Positions 29,449 to 37,682 of a stretch of DNA of 63,221 nt are shown here, piece after piece. How positions within the stretch are numbered: position 1 is the stretch's first letter; the number at the start of each line of letters is the position of its first letter. The position numbers were made by a program, and so were the translations under genes. The stretch is taken from assembly GCA_009835985.1 (NCBI GenBank), contig VXWI01000078.1, forward strand, positions 1-63,221. The letters run 5' to 3'. The notes below the pieces were generated by a model. That model had not been told where the DNA came from. It did no database searches and saw nothing but the letters and a program-made list of their open reading frames with translations. Source of the stretch: Acidobacteriota bacterium. GTDB taxonomy: Bacteria > Acidobacteriota > Vicinamibacteria > Marinacidobacterales > Marinacidobacteraceae.

Positions 29449-30663
29449 ATGGCCGAGCAACGTTCGCCCGTTGACGGGGCCCCGCTGGTCACCCTTTACG
29501 ACGAGGAGTTGCCGCCCGACAACTCCTACGCCTTCTCGTCCGAGGAGCTCGAAGAGGACGAGATGATCCTCAACATGGGGCCCCAGCACCCCTCGACCCA
29601 CGGAGTGCTGCGGGTGGAGCTCAAGACCGACGGGGAGATCGTCAAGGACGCCCGGCCGCACATCGGCTACCTGCACCGGAACTTCGAAAAGCACGCCGAG
29701 AACATCGACTACCAGGGCGTGATCCCCTTCACCGACCGGATGGACTACGTCGGCTCGATGGGGAACAGTCTCGCCTACGCGCTCACCGTCGAGAAACTGC
29801 TCGGCATCGGCGTGGGCGAGCGGGTCGCGGGAATCCGGGTGATCACCGCCGAGCTGCAGCGGATCGCGAGCCACCTGCTGGCGATGGGCACCTACGGGAT
29901 GGACATCGGCGCCTTCACGCCGTTCCTGCTCTGCTTCCAGCAGCGCGAGCGGATCCTCGATCTCTTCGAGTGGCTCTGTGGCGCCCGCCTGCTCTACAAC
30001 TACAACTGGGTCGGCGGCGTCTCCCACGACCTTCCCGAGGGCTGGACCGACAAGTGCCGGCGCTTCCTCGACGAGTTCGTGCCGGTGCTGGACGAGGTGG
30101 ACACGCTCCTCAGCCACAACAAGATCTTCATCCGGCGGACCGCCGACATCGGGATCATCACTCCTGACATGGCGAAGGACTACGCGCTCTCCGGCCCGAA
30201 CCTCCGCGGCTCCGGCATCGACTGGGATCTGCGGCGGGACGACCCCTACCTCGGCTACGAGAACTACGACTTCAACGTGGTCGTGGCCACGAGTCCCCAC
30301 GGTCCCGTCGGTTCCTGCTGGGACCGGTACTTCGTGCGGGTCCGCGAGATGTACGAGAGCGTCAAGATCGTCCGCCAGGCGCTTGACCGCCTGCCCGCGG
30401 AAGGCGACGTCCACGAGAACGTGCCGCGGTTCGTCCGGCCGCTGGCCGGCGAAGCCTACTGCCGGAGCGAGGCGCCGAGGGGCGAACTCGCCTTCTACAT
30501 CGTCGCCGAGAACAAGAAGCCCATCCCCTACCGGGTCAAGGGCCGCTCCCCCTGCTTCGTGGCGATGGGGCTCTTCCACGAGATCACCCGCGGCGAGATG
30601 ATCGCCGACATCATCGCCATCATCGGCAGCCTGGACATCGTCCTCGGAGAGATCGACCGGTGA
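29449..30663 (+). CDS. nuoD: NADH-quinone oxidoreductase subunit D
   Basis: This 404-residue 49-kDa subunit, related to the large subunit of [NiFe] hydrogenase, forms the quinone pocket with NuoB. Conserved stretches include NMGPQHPSTHGVLR with the quinone-site His, GYLHRNFEK, DRMDYVGSM and the C-terminal IAIIGSLDIVLGEIDR. No Ni-binding cysteine motifs are seen, so it is a true complex I subunit and not a hydrogenase. ATG 29449 lies 16 bases after nuoC; the stop overlaps nuoH. Confidence 0.95.
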   Translation: MAEQRSPVDGAPLVTLYDEELPPDNSYAFSSEELEEDEMILNMGPQHPSTHGVLRVELKTDGEIVKDARPHIGYLHRNFEKHAENIDYQGVIPFTDRMDYVGSMGNSLAYALTVEKLLGIGVGERVAGIRVITAELQRIASHLLAMGTYGMDIGAFTPFLLCFQQRERILDLFEWLCGARLLYNYNWVGGVSHDLPEGWTDKCRRFLDEFVPVLDEVDTLLSHNKIFIRRTADIGIITPDMAKDYALSGPNLRGSGIDWDLRRDDPYLGYENYDFNVVVATSPHGPVGSCWDRYFVRVREMYESVKIVRQALDRLPAEGDVHENVPRFVRPLAGEAYCRSEAPRGELAFYIVAENKKPIPYRVKGRSPCFVAMGLFHEITRGEMIADIIAIIGSLDIVLGEIDR

Positions 30664-31811
30664 TCACCCGCTTCCGGCAGATCGAGATGCGGCTCATGGG
30701 GCCGCTCACGATGATCCCCATCGTGCTCCTGCTGGTGATACTGGGGACCATCGCGGCGCTCCCGGTGGTCGCGACGATCCTCTCCGAACTCGTCGCCGAC
30801 TTCGTGCCGCCCCCGCTCCAGCACCTGACGATCGTGGCGCTCGGCACCGCCGGCTTCGTGGGCATCCTGGCGCTCAATCCCATCTACTCGATCTGGCTCG
30901 AGCGCAAGGTCGCGGCCCACGTCCAGGACCGGCTCGGCCCGATGCGGGTCGGGTGGCACGGACTGCTCCAGAGCTTCGCCGACGGCGTGAAGCTGATGTT
31001 CAAGGAAGACCTGGTCCCGCGCGACGCCGACCGGGTGCTTTTCGGGGCGGCCCCCATGCTCGCGGTGGCGAGCGCATTCGCAGCCTTCGCGATCGTCCCC
31101 TGGGGCGTCCGCGAGGACGGGACGGTGCTCGCGGTTGCGAACCTGAACATCGGCGTCCTCTACTTCATCGCGATCACCTCGCTCGGCGCCCTCTCGGTGC
31201 TGATGGCGGGCTGGGGCTCGAACAACAAGTACGCCCTCTACGGGGGCATGCGGGCCGCGGCCCAGATGGTCAGCTATGAGATCCCGACCGCGATCCTGGT
31301 GCTGGTGGTGGTCGCCCAGGTCGGGAGCCTCTCCATTCCCGACATCGTGAACGCCCAGGCGGGCGGGATCCTCGGGGTTGGCGACTGGCTGATCTTCCAG
31401 CTCTTCCCGCTGAACCTGATCGCGTTCGTGCTGTTCTTCATCTGCGGCCTCGCAGAGACGAACCGCACGCCGTTCGACATCCCCGAAGCCGAATCGGAGC
31501 TCGTGGCCGGGTTCCATACCGAGTACAGCGGGATGCGGTTCGCATTCTTCTTCCTCGCCGAGTACGGGAACATGCTGCTGGTCTCGATGCTGGCGGCGCT
31601 GCTCTTCCTGGGCGGCTGGATCGGCCCCTTCGGTTCGAATCCCCTCCTCTTCTTCGTCAAGGGGTTCGGCCTGGTGGTGGTCCAGATGTGGCTGCGGTGG
31701 ACGCTGCCGCGGCTGCGCGTGGACCAGTTGATGGGGATCTGCTGGAAGTACGTCATCCCGATCTCGTTCTTCCTTCTGGTGGTGACCACCGTCATCAAGG
31801 GATTGCTGTGA
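30660..31811 (+). CDS. nuoH: NADH-quinone oxidoreductase subunit H
   Basis: This 383-residue subunit has eight to nine membrane helices and connects the quinone site to the proton path. Family stretches include WLERKVAAHVQDRLGPMRVG, LLQSFADGVKLMFKED and ETNRTPFDIPEAESELVAGF. GTG 30660 overlaps the nuoD stop by 4 bases. It is full length and shows no anomalies. Confidence 0.95.
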   Translation: MITRFRQIEMRLMGPLTMIPIVLLLVILGTIAALPVVATILSELVADFVPPPLQHLTIVALGTAGFVGILALNPIYSIWLERKVAAHVQDRLGPMRVGWHGLLQSFADGVKLMFKEDLVPRDADRVLFGAAPMLAVASAFAAFAIVPWGVREDGTVLAVANLNIGVLYFIAITSLGALSVLMAGWGSNNKYALYGGMRAAAQMVSYEIPTAILVLVVVAQVGSLSIPDIVNAQAGGILGVGDWLIFQLFPLNLIAFVLFFICGLAETNRTPFDIPEAESELVAGFHTEYSGMRFAFFFLAEYGNMLLVSMLAALLFLGGWIGPFGSNPLLFFVKGFGLVVVQMWLRWTLPRLRVDQLMGICWKYVIPISFFLLVVTTVIKGLL

Positions 31812-31836
31812 GGGGAGACCGGAGGCAGGAAAGAAC

Positions 31837-32370
31837 ATGAAGCGCTACTTCGTTGATCTCTGGGAATCGGTCAGCACCGTCCTCATCGGGATGGGAGTGA
31901 CCTTCCGCCACCTGTTCACTCGCTCGGTGACCCAGCAGTACACCGCGGACGAGCTACCCGAGGAGCGCTGGCGGTCTCCCTTGGACATCCCCAAGGAGTC
32001 CCTGATGGAGCGCTCGCGGATGAAGCTCCACGTGAAGATCGAGGACTGCATCGGCTGCAAGCAGTGCGAGCGCGCCTGCCCGGTGGACTGCATCCACATC
32101 GAGAACGAGAAGCGGGCCCGGGACGCACCGCCGATCTTCGCCGCCGACGGGACCGCCATCAAGCAGACTGTGGTCCAGTTCGACATCGACATGTCGCTGT
32201 GCTGCTACTGCCAGCTCTGCGTCTTCCCGTGCCCTACGGACTGCATCCTGATGACGCCCAACTACGAGTTCGGCGGCGAGACGAAGGGCGACCTGCTCTA
32301 CCGCTACGCCAAGGAGCCACGGACGCCCCCCGAGCCGCCGGCCGAGGCCGCCGGAGTTAGCAGCCGGTGA
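31837..32370 (+). CDS. nuoI: NADH-quinone oxidoreductase subunit I (2x[4Fe-4S])
   Basis: This 177-residue subunit carries two 4Fe-4S binding motifs, CIGCKQCERACPVDC and CCYCQLCVFPCPTDC, near residues 72 and 126, which pass electrons to N2. An amphipathic N-terminal segment and the spacer between the clusters are as in other NuoI proteins. The stop is followed by a 183-base gap before nuoJ, the only large gap in this cluster. Confidence 0.94.
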   Translation: MKRYFVDLWESVSTVLIGMGVTFRHLFTRSVTQQYTADELPEERWRSPLDIPKESLMERSRMKLHVKIEDCIGCKQCERACPVDCIHIENEKRARDAPPIFAADGTAIKQTVVQFDIDMSLCCYCQLCVFPCPTDCILMTPNYEFGGETKGDLLYRYAKEPRTPPEPPAEAAGVSSR

Positions 32371-32553
32371 ACAGGGTCATGTGGCGTTCGACCGGCGATC
32401 CATCCCGGCTGAACCGCGCCGCAGTGCGTCGCTCGGCGTTGCGCTTCGGTCGAAATACACTCGGTATTCCTCCCTCGCGCGCCTGGTCAGCCGGGCGCCT
32501 CGCCGGTCTCGGCGCTCACTTGACCCTGCCCACCGGCTACTAGACGGAAGACG
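32371..32553 (+). other. non-coding gap inside the nuo cluster
   Basis: This stretch between nuoI and nuoJ has no gene I can support. It contains a small inverted repeat, AATAC-ACTCG-GTATT (32454-32468), in a slightly A/T-richer patch of an otherwise GC-rich sequence. It could be a remnant of an inserted repeat, or the site of a lost gene or internal promoter. The sequence alone does not decide. Confidence 0.4.
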
Positions 32554-33060
32554 ATGGAATCCATGGGGTCCGCGGCGATCTTCTACGCGACCGCCGCGGT
32601 GGTCCTCGGGTCGGCGCTCTACGTGGTGGTCGGGAGGAACCTCGTCCACTCGGCGTTCGCGCTGGTCGCGGCATTCTTCGGGGTCGCGGTCTTCTACGTC
32701 TACCTCGGTGCCGACTTCCTCGCCGGCGCCCAGGTGCTGATCTACGTGGGAGGCATCCTCACGCTGCTGCTTTTCGGCGTGATGCTGACCAACCGGATCT
32801 ACAACCTGAACCTCCGCTCCGGCGCCATCCAGGTCGTTCCGGGGGCGCTGTCCGCGGGTCTGGTCTTCGCGCTGCTCGTCTGGATCATCCAGTCGGTGGA
32901 CTGGGGGGCGATGGATTCGGGTGATCCGGGTCCCACGAGCGAGTCCATCGGCCGACTGCTGGTGGGCGACTACCTGCTGCCCTTCGAGATCGCCTCCGTC
33001 CTGCTGCTGATCGCGCTCATGGGTGCGGCCATGCTGGTCCGCCGGAGGGGCTCCTCATGA
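32554..33060 (+). CDS. nuoJ: NADH-quinone oxidoreductase subunit J
   Basis: This 168-residue protein has five predicted membrane helices. The conserved TM3 region FYVYLGADFLAGAQVLIYVG, with its pi-bulge glycines, is clear. It couples quinone chemistry to the membrane arm. ATG 32554 has AGACGGAAGACG just before it, a weak ribosome site. The stop overlaps nuoK by 4 bases. Confidence 0.92.
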   Translation: MESMGSAAIFYATAAVVLGSALYVVVGRNLVHSAFALVAAFFGVAVFYVYLGADFLAGAQVLIYVGGILTLLLFGVMLTNRIYNLNLRSGAIQVVPGALSAGLVFALLVWIIQSVDWGAMDSGDPGPTSESIGRLLVGDYLLPFEIASVLLLIALMGAAMLVRRRGSS

Positions 33061-33362
33061 TCCCCCTCGAGCACTACCTCTACATCTCGGCGGCGCTCTT
33101 CTCGCTGGGCGTCTTCGGGGTGCTCACCCGCCGGAACGCGGTGAACGTGCTGATGTCCATCGAGCTGATCTTCAACTCGGCGAACATCAACCTCGTCGCG
33201 TTCTCCCGGTTCGTGGAGGGCGCGCTCGGCGGCCAGGTCTTCGCGCTCCTCGTCATCGTGATCGCCGCCTGCGAGGCCGCGGTGGCGCTCGCCATCGTGA
33301 TGTCGCTCTACCGGGTCATGAAGAACGTGAACCTCGACGAAGCCGCGGAACTCAAGGGCTAG
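33057..33362 (+). CDS. nuoK: NADH-quinone oxidoreductase subunit K
   Basis: This 101-residue protein has three membrane helices and the two membrane glutamates used in proton transfer, in MSIELIFNSANINLVAF and IAACEAAVALAIV. It matches NuoK in length and motif. It is followed directly by nuoN; the usual nuoL and nuoM are not between them. Confidence 0.94.
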   Translation: MIPLEHYLYISAALFSLGVFGVLTRRNAVNVLMSIELIFNSANINLVAFSRFVEGALGGQVFALLVIVIAACEAAVALAIVMSLYRVMKNVNLDEAAELKG

Positions 33363-33374
33363 CGGGTTAGCCAG

Positions 33375-34868
33375 ATGTCCGACGCACTCCAGAGCCTCTC
33401 CCGGTTCCTCCCCGAGCTGATCCTGATGGCGGCCCTCGCCGTCGTGATCGTCGCGGACCTGCTCACCCAGCGCCGTCCGCTCAAGAGCAGCACCGATCTC
33501 CTGACCGGGATCACGCTCGTGGGATTGCTCGGCGCGCTCGTGACCTCGTGGCAGGCGCTCGGGGCGGGGGAGGCCCAGTCGCTGTTCGCCTCGATGCTGG
33601 CGGACGACGGCCTGCTTGGCGTGTTCCGGCCGATCTTCTGCCTCACCTCCATCGTGGTGCTGCTGCTGAGCATGCGCTCGAAGGAACTCGAGGGAGTCCG
33701 GCTGGGCGAGATGCTCGCGCTGCTGCTCACCGTCACCGCGGCGCTCATGTGGATGGCGGGCTCGATCAACCTGGTGATGATCTACCTCTCGCTCGAGACG
33801 GTCTCGGTGGCCTCCTACATCATGGTGGGCTACCTGAGTTCCGACCGGCTCTCGAACGAGGCGTCGCTCAAGTACATCCTCTTCGGTGCGGTCTCGACGG
33901 GCGCCATGCTCTTCGGGCTCTCGCTCCTCTACGGGATGACCGCCACCCTCGATCTCTACGGGGTGCGCGCCGCGCTCGCCGAAGGCGCGTTCGGTCCCGG
34001 GCTGCTGTTCGTGCTGGTCCTGATCGCGGCCGGGATCGGTTTCAAGATCGCCGCCGCCCCGTTCCACTTCTGGTGCCCCGACGTGTACACGGGGGCTCCC
34101 ACGCCGGTCACCGCGTTCCTGTCCGTCGGCCCGAAGGCCGCCGGGTTCGCGATCCTGATCCGCTTCTTCTACCTGGGGCTGGCGGAACCGGCCGGCGGGG
34201 GCGCCATCGCTCCGGTGGGCGGCGCCGACTGGCAGATGCTCCTGATGATGCTGGCGGTCATCACCATGACCCTCGGGAACGTGGCGGCGCTCCTCCAGAC
34301 GAACGTGAAACGCCTGCTCGCCTATTCGTCGATCGCCCATGCCGGGACCATGCTGATGGCGGCGTGCGTGCTATCTGTCGAAGGCGTGCAGGCCATCGCC
34401 GCCTACCTCGCGATCTACCTCTTCATGAACCTCGGGGCCTTCACCGTGGTGATCCTGGCCCACCGGGTCACGGGCAGCTTCGAGATCGACAGCTACGCCG
34501 GGTTCTGGAAACGCTCGCCACTACTCACCGTCGCGATGGGGATCTTCCTCTTCTCGCTGATGGGGATCCCGCCCTTCGCGGGTTTCCTGGCGAAGTGGTA
34601 CGTCTTCGCGGCGGTCATCAACGCGGGGCTGGGCTGGCTCGCCGTCGTCGGGGTGCTGAACGCCGCGGTGGCCGCCTTCTACTACGTCAAGATCCTGCGG
34701 GTCATGGTGATCGATGAGGAGACCGGCCCCACCCCGGCGCTGGCGTTCAGCCGGCTGGACCTCGGGCTTCTCGTCCTTCTGGTAGTGCCCAACGTTCTTG
34801 GACTACTATTCTGGGGTTCGCTGGACCGGGTCACGGAGTACTCGCAGACGCTTCTCGAACTCGGCTGA
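33375..34868 (+). CDS. nuoN: NADH-quinone oxidoreductase subunit N
   Basis: This 497-residue antiporter-like subunit has about 14 membrane helices. The N-terminal FLPELILMAALAVVIVADLL, the TM5 glutamate in YLSLETVSVASYIMVGY, the TM7 region containing FKIAAAPFHFWCPDVY and the TM12 lysine in GFLAKWYVF mark it as NuoN and not NuoL or NuoM. It is one proton-pumping channel of complex I. It lies 12 bases after nuoK and 60 bases before the ferredoxin gene. Confidence 0.93.
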   Translation: MSDALQSLSRFLPELILMAALAVVIVADLLTQRRPLKSSTDLLTGITLVGLLGALVTSWQALGAGEAQSLFASMLADDGLLGVFRPIFCLTSIVVLLLSMRSKELEGVRLGEMLALLLTVTAALMWMAGSINLVMIYLSLETVSVASYIMVGYLSSDRLSNEASLKYILFGAVSTGAMLFGLSLLYGMTATLDLYGVRAALAEGAFGPGLLFVLVLIAAGIGFKIAAAPFHFWCPDVYTGAPTPVTAFLSVGPKAAGFAILIRFFYLGLAEPAGGGAIAPVGGADWQMLLMMLAVITMTLGNVAALLQTNVKRLLAYSSIAHAGTMLMAACVLSVEGVQAIAAYLAIYLFMNLGAFTVVILAHRVTGSFEIDSYAGFWKRSPLLTVAMGIFLFSLMGIPPFAGFLAKWYVFAAVINAGLGWLAVVGVLNAAVAAFYYVKILRVMVIDEETGPTPALAFSRLDLGLLVLLVVPNVLGLLFWGSLDRVTEYSQTLLELG

Positions 34869-34928
34869 TCCCGGAACCAGCCGCTTGACCACACTTCTCG
34901 CGCCTGTCTGAGGAGGCAGCTTCCCACG

Positions 34929-35186
34929 ATGTCTTACTGGATCGCCGAACCCTGCATTGGGACCAAAGATACTGCGTGCGTGGACGTTTGTCCGGTCGAT
35001 TGCATCCACCCCACGAGTGACGAGGACGGGTTCGAGGAAGCCACCCAGCTCTACATCGATCCCGATACCTGCATCGACTGCGGCGCCTGCGAGCCGGCCT
35101 GTCCGGTCACCGCCATCTTCCCGGACGAAGAGCTGCCCGACGAGTGGGCCGAGTACCGGGACATCAACACCAACTACTACGCCTGA
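34929..35186 (+). CDS. 7Fe/8Fe-type ferredoxin
   Basis: This 85-residue ferredoxin has an N-terminal cluster motif with wide spacing (CIGTKDTACVDVCPVDC), typical of a [3Fe-4S] or modified [4Fe-4S] site. A normal 4Fe-4S motif, CIDCGACEPACP, follows. The short acidic C-terminus ends NTNYYA. GAGGAGG lies upstream of ATG 34929. It is the last gene of the nuo cluster. Since nuoEFG are absent here, it could serve as electron donor to this complex I, though Azotobacter-type ferredoxins have many partners. Confidence 0.9.
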   Translation: MSYWIAEPCIGTKDTACVDVCPVDCIHPTSDEDGFEEATQLYIDPDTCIDCGACEPACPVTAIFPDEELPDEWAEYRDINTNYYA

Positions 35187-35190
35187 CCGA

Positions 35191-35250
35191 GGGAGCGCCG
35201 GCCTTCAGGCCGGTACCGCTCCGCCAGGCGGAGCGAAACCGCGGTTCGCT
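35191..35250 (+). repeat. two-hairpin dispersed repeat, copy 2
   Basis: The copy begins GGGAGCGCCGGCC. Hairpin 1 is CCGGCC-TTCA-GGCCGG and hairpin 2 is CGCTCCGCC-A-GGCGGAGCG, followed by AAACCG. It starts 4 bases after the ferredoxin stop and occupies the place where the next gene should have its ribosome site and start codon. Confidence 0.75.
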
Positions 35251-35271
35251 GGTTCCCCGTCCGCTTCCCGA

Positions 35272-36558
35272 GTAGCGGTCCTCGTCGCGGTTCTCGCTGC
35301 CGCGGGTTGCGCGACCACGTCGGGACCCCGCGCGATGCCGCCGGATGCGGCGGCCGTTCACGCCGCCGGGCACGCCCGCACACCGTTCGAGGAACAACGG
35401 CCCCTGGTTCAGGATGCGGACCTCGCTGCGCGGATCACCGACATCGGGCGCGAGGCCCTTGCCGGGACTCCGCTGCTCGCCGGACGCGAGGGAGAGGCGG
35501 CGCCCCTGCGGGAAGGCTGGCGGTTTGCGGTCCTCGACGATCCGGAGCCGGAGGCCTTCCTCTTCGCTGACCGGACGGTCTTCGTTTCCCGGGGAGCGCT
35601 CGCCGCCCTGCCGGGCGAACCGGCGCTCGCGGCGCTGTTCCGGTCCGCCGCGACCACGTTTGCGAGCGGGGCCTTCCGGCCGGAAACCGCGGGGGAGTTG
35701 GTCGAGCAGCCCCTCGCCCTGGTGCTGCCGGCGGAACCCGCTGCCGGCGGTCCCGGGGACGGCGCCCCGAGCCGGGACCGCTGGGTCGCGCTGCTCGACG
35801 GCCTGCTCTTCGGGCAGCCGGCCGAATACGGGGTCGCGGACGGGCGGGAGCTCCTGTTGCCGCGGGCCGATTTCCGGCTCTCGCTGCCGGACCGGAGCGC
35901 GTTCGAACCCGCCGAGCGCGGCGTCTTTCGCGCGACCCGGAACGGAAACTCGGTCGGACTGACCGTGCGGGAAGTCACGGCGGCGGCCGGTTCCGCCCCC
36001 GTGGGCGGGAACGGGGTGCCTGCGCACCGGGCCGAACTCGCCGACCTCGGGGCGCGCCTGCGGGAAGCCGCGGCCCGCGAGGCCGCGGAGGTGACGTTCC
36101 CCGAAGCGTTCCGGGTCCGTGGCTTCACCGGGGTGCGCGGCCGTCTGCATTCGGCGCGGGAAGGGGACTCGGGAGAGGCCTCGGGGCAGAATCCGCGTCT
36201 GATGGCGCTCGTGTCGGCGCGCGAGTTCCTCGTCGAGGTGAGCCTCGATTGCGGACGCCAGCGCTTCGATGCCTGCGAGGCCTGGTTTCTGGAGGTCCTC
36301 GGGAGCGCCGACCGGCTGTGGGATACCCCGTTGCCGGGCCCGCTGCGGATTGCCGCCGTGGCTCCCGGCGCGAGCGGGTCCGTCGGGGACGCCCTCGGGC
36401 GCCTGGCTGCCGAGGGGAGGATGGACGCCGGGCTTGCCTCGGTGGAGTTCCTCAACCGGGGTTGGCTCGAGGAACCGCTCGGGCCGGGAGAGCGCGTCCT
36501 GATCCTTTCGCGCGGCCGGGAGCGAACGGCGGCTGATTCCGGAGAACGGCAGCGGTGA
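35272..36558 (+). CDS. M48-like lipoprotein lacking the HExxH motif, start codon not found
   Basis: About 428 residues are evident from base 35272 (GTA, not a known start). A signal segment VAVLVAVLAAAGCATT with a lipobox-like AAGC opens the frame, so the product would be a lipoprotein. Residues about 48-100 resemble M48 metallopeptidases (EAFLFADRTVFVSRGALAAL matches the strand before the active helix). Where HExxH should follow, the sequence is ALFRSAATTF, so the zinc site is gone. A LysM-like C-terminal turn is present (EFLNRGWLEEPLGPGERV). No ATG, GTG or TTG lies in frame between the ferredoxin stop and the lipobox; a repeat copy sits there. The first canonical start, ATG 35335, would delete the export signal. 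It may use a rare start or be newly damaged. Confidence 0.6.
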   Translation, partial: VAVLVAVLAAAGCATTSGPRAMPPDAAAVHAAGHARTPFEEQRPLVQDADLAARITDIGREALAGTPLLAGREGEAAPLREGWRFAVLDDPEPEAFLFADRTVFVSRGALAALPGEPALAALFRSAATTFASGAFRPETAGELVEQPLALVLPAEPAAGGPGDGAPSRDRWVALLDGLLFGQPAEYGVADGRELLLPRADFRLSLPDRSAFEPAERGVFRATRNGNSVGLTVREVTAAAGSAPVGGNGVPAHRAELADLGARLREAAAREAAEVTFPEAFRVRGFTGVRGRLHSAREGDSGEASGQNPRLMALVSAREFLVEVSLDCGRQRFDACEAWFLEVLGSADRLWDTPLPGPLRIAAVAPGASGSVGDALGRLAAEGRMDAGLASVEFLNRGWLEEPLGPGERVLILSRGRERTAADSGERQR

Positions 36559-37682
36559 CCGGGCCGCGGCGGGGGATCCGGCAGCTCTGGCTGCCCTTCC
36601 CGATCCGGATCCACTACTCGTGGGTACTGACCGTCAGCGTCGTATCGGCCCTCTTCGCGGTCCTCTATTTCCGCGGTCTTCCGGGGGTCTCGGCAGCCGG
36701 CGCCGCCGCGCTGGGAGTGGTGACCAGCGTGCTGCTGCTCGCGTCCGTCCTGGCCCACGAGCTGGCGCACGCGGCCGCCGCCGCCCGTTCGGGGCTCAAG
36801 GTCGCCGGGATCACGCTCAGGGTGTTCGGTGGGGCGACCGAACTGGAGGGACATCCGCGTGGCGCGGCGACCGAACTGCGGATCGCCCTTGCGGGTCCGT
36901 TCATGACGCTGGTCCTGTTCGCGTTGTTCCTCGCGGCCGGTCAGGTCCTCACGGCGGCGCCGGACTCCGTCGTGGCCGTGGCGAACAACCTGGCCCTGAT
37001 CAACGGCCTGTTGCTGGCGTTCAACCTGATTCCGGCGGTGCCGCTGGACGGGGGCCGGATCCTGCGGGCCGTGCTCTGGGCCGCCTGGGACCGGCCGCTG
37101 GCCGCCACCCGGGCCGTTGCCGCGACCGGCGCGGCGTTCGGACTCCTGATGGTCGCCTTCGGCATTCTGGCGCTCTTCGGCGGCAGCGGCGCGGCGGCCG
37201 GTGCGGTCCGCCTCGTGCTGGGCGCCTGGTTCGTTCTGATCGGACTCAACCTGCGGCGGACCTCACGCGAGGTGACCCGCCAGGTCTGGCTCGCGCAGGC
37301 GCTCGAGGGGGTCACCGCGGCCCACTTGCTCGACTACCGCATCCTCTCGGTCCCGAGACATGCTTCCGCGACGGAGCTCCTGGCGCTCGAAACGCCGCAT
37401 TCCGAGATCCCGGTCCTCGACGAGGCGGACCTCGTGGGCGCGGTCCGCCTCGAGGACCTGCGCGGGAGGTCGTCCGACGAGCTGGAGCGGCTCACCGCCG
37501 GGGACGTCATGCGGACCGACATCCTGGCCGCCACGCTGGCCCCCGGGGACGCCGCCATCCGGGCGGTGAACCTCCTGACGGGAGGCCGGCGGTCGCTGGC
37601 TGTTCTCGACGCCGGCCGGTTCGTCGGCGTCGTCACCATGGAGACGCTGCGGAGCCGGCTTTCGCTGCGCAGCGATGTCTGA
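36555..37682 (+). CDS. site-2 protease family membrane metalloprotease (M50) with CBS-like region
   Basis: This 375-residue protein has about six membrane helices. The zinc motif is HELAHAAAA (residues about 68-76), and the third ligand region is NLIPAVPLDGGRILRA, typical of the SpoIVFB/Rv-type S2P group. The C-terminal third has CBS-like sequence (SEIPVLDEADLVGAVRLEDL and RSLAVLDAGRFVGVVTMETL), which may sense nucleotides. S2P enzymes cut membrane-embedded substrates such as anti-sigma factors. GTG 36555 overlaps the stop of the M48-like lipoprotein, so the two are coupled. Confidence 0.85.
   Translation: MTGPRRGIRQLWLPFPIRIHYSWVLTVSVVSALFAVLYFRGLPGVSAAGAAALGVVTSVLLLASVLAHELAHAAAAARSGLKVAGITLRVFGGATELEGHPRGAATELRIALAGPFMTLVLFALFLAAGQVLTAAPDSVVAVANNLALINGLLLAFNLIPAVPLDGGRILRAVLWAAWDRPLAATRAVAATGAAFGLLMVAFGILALFGGSGAAAGAVRLVLGAWFVLIGLNLRRTSREVTRQVWLAQALEGVTAAHLLDYRILSVPRHASATELLALETPHSEIPVLDEADLVGAVRLEDLRGRSSDELERLTAGDVMRTDILAATLAPGDAAIRAVNLLTGGRRSLAVLDAGRFVGVVTMETLRSRLSLRSDV

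Noticed and set aside
31632..31642. GGTTCGAATCC resembling a tRNA T-arm
   Set aside because: It lies inside nuoH, codes normally, and no acceptor or anticodon arm fits around it.
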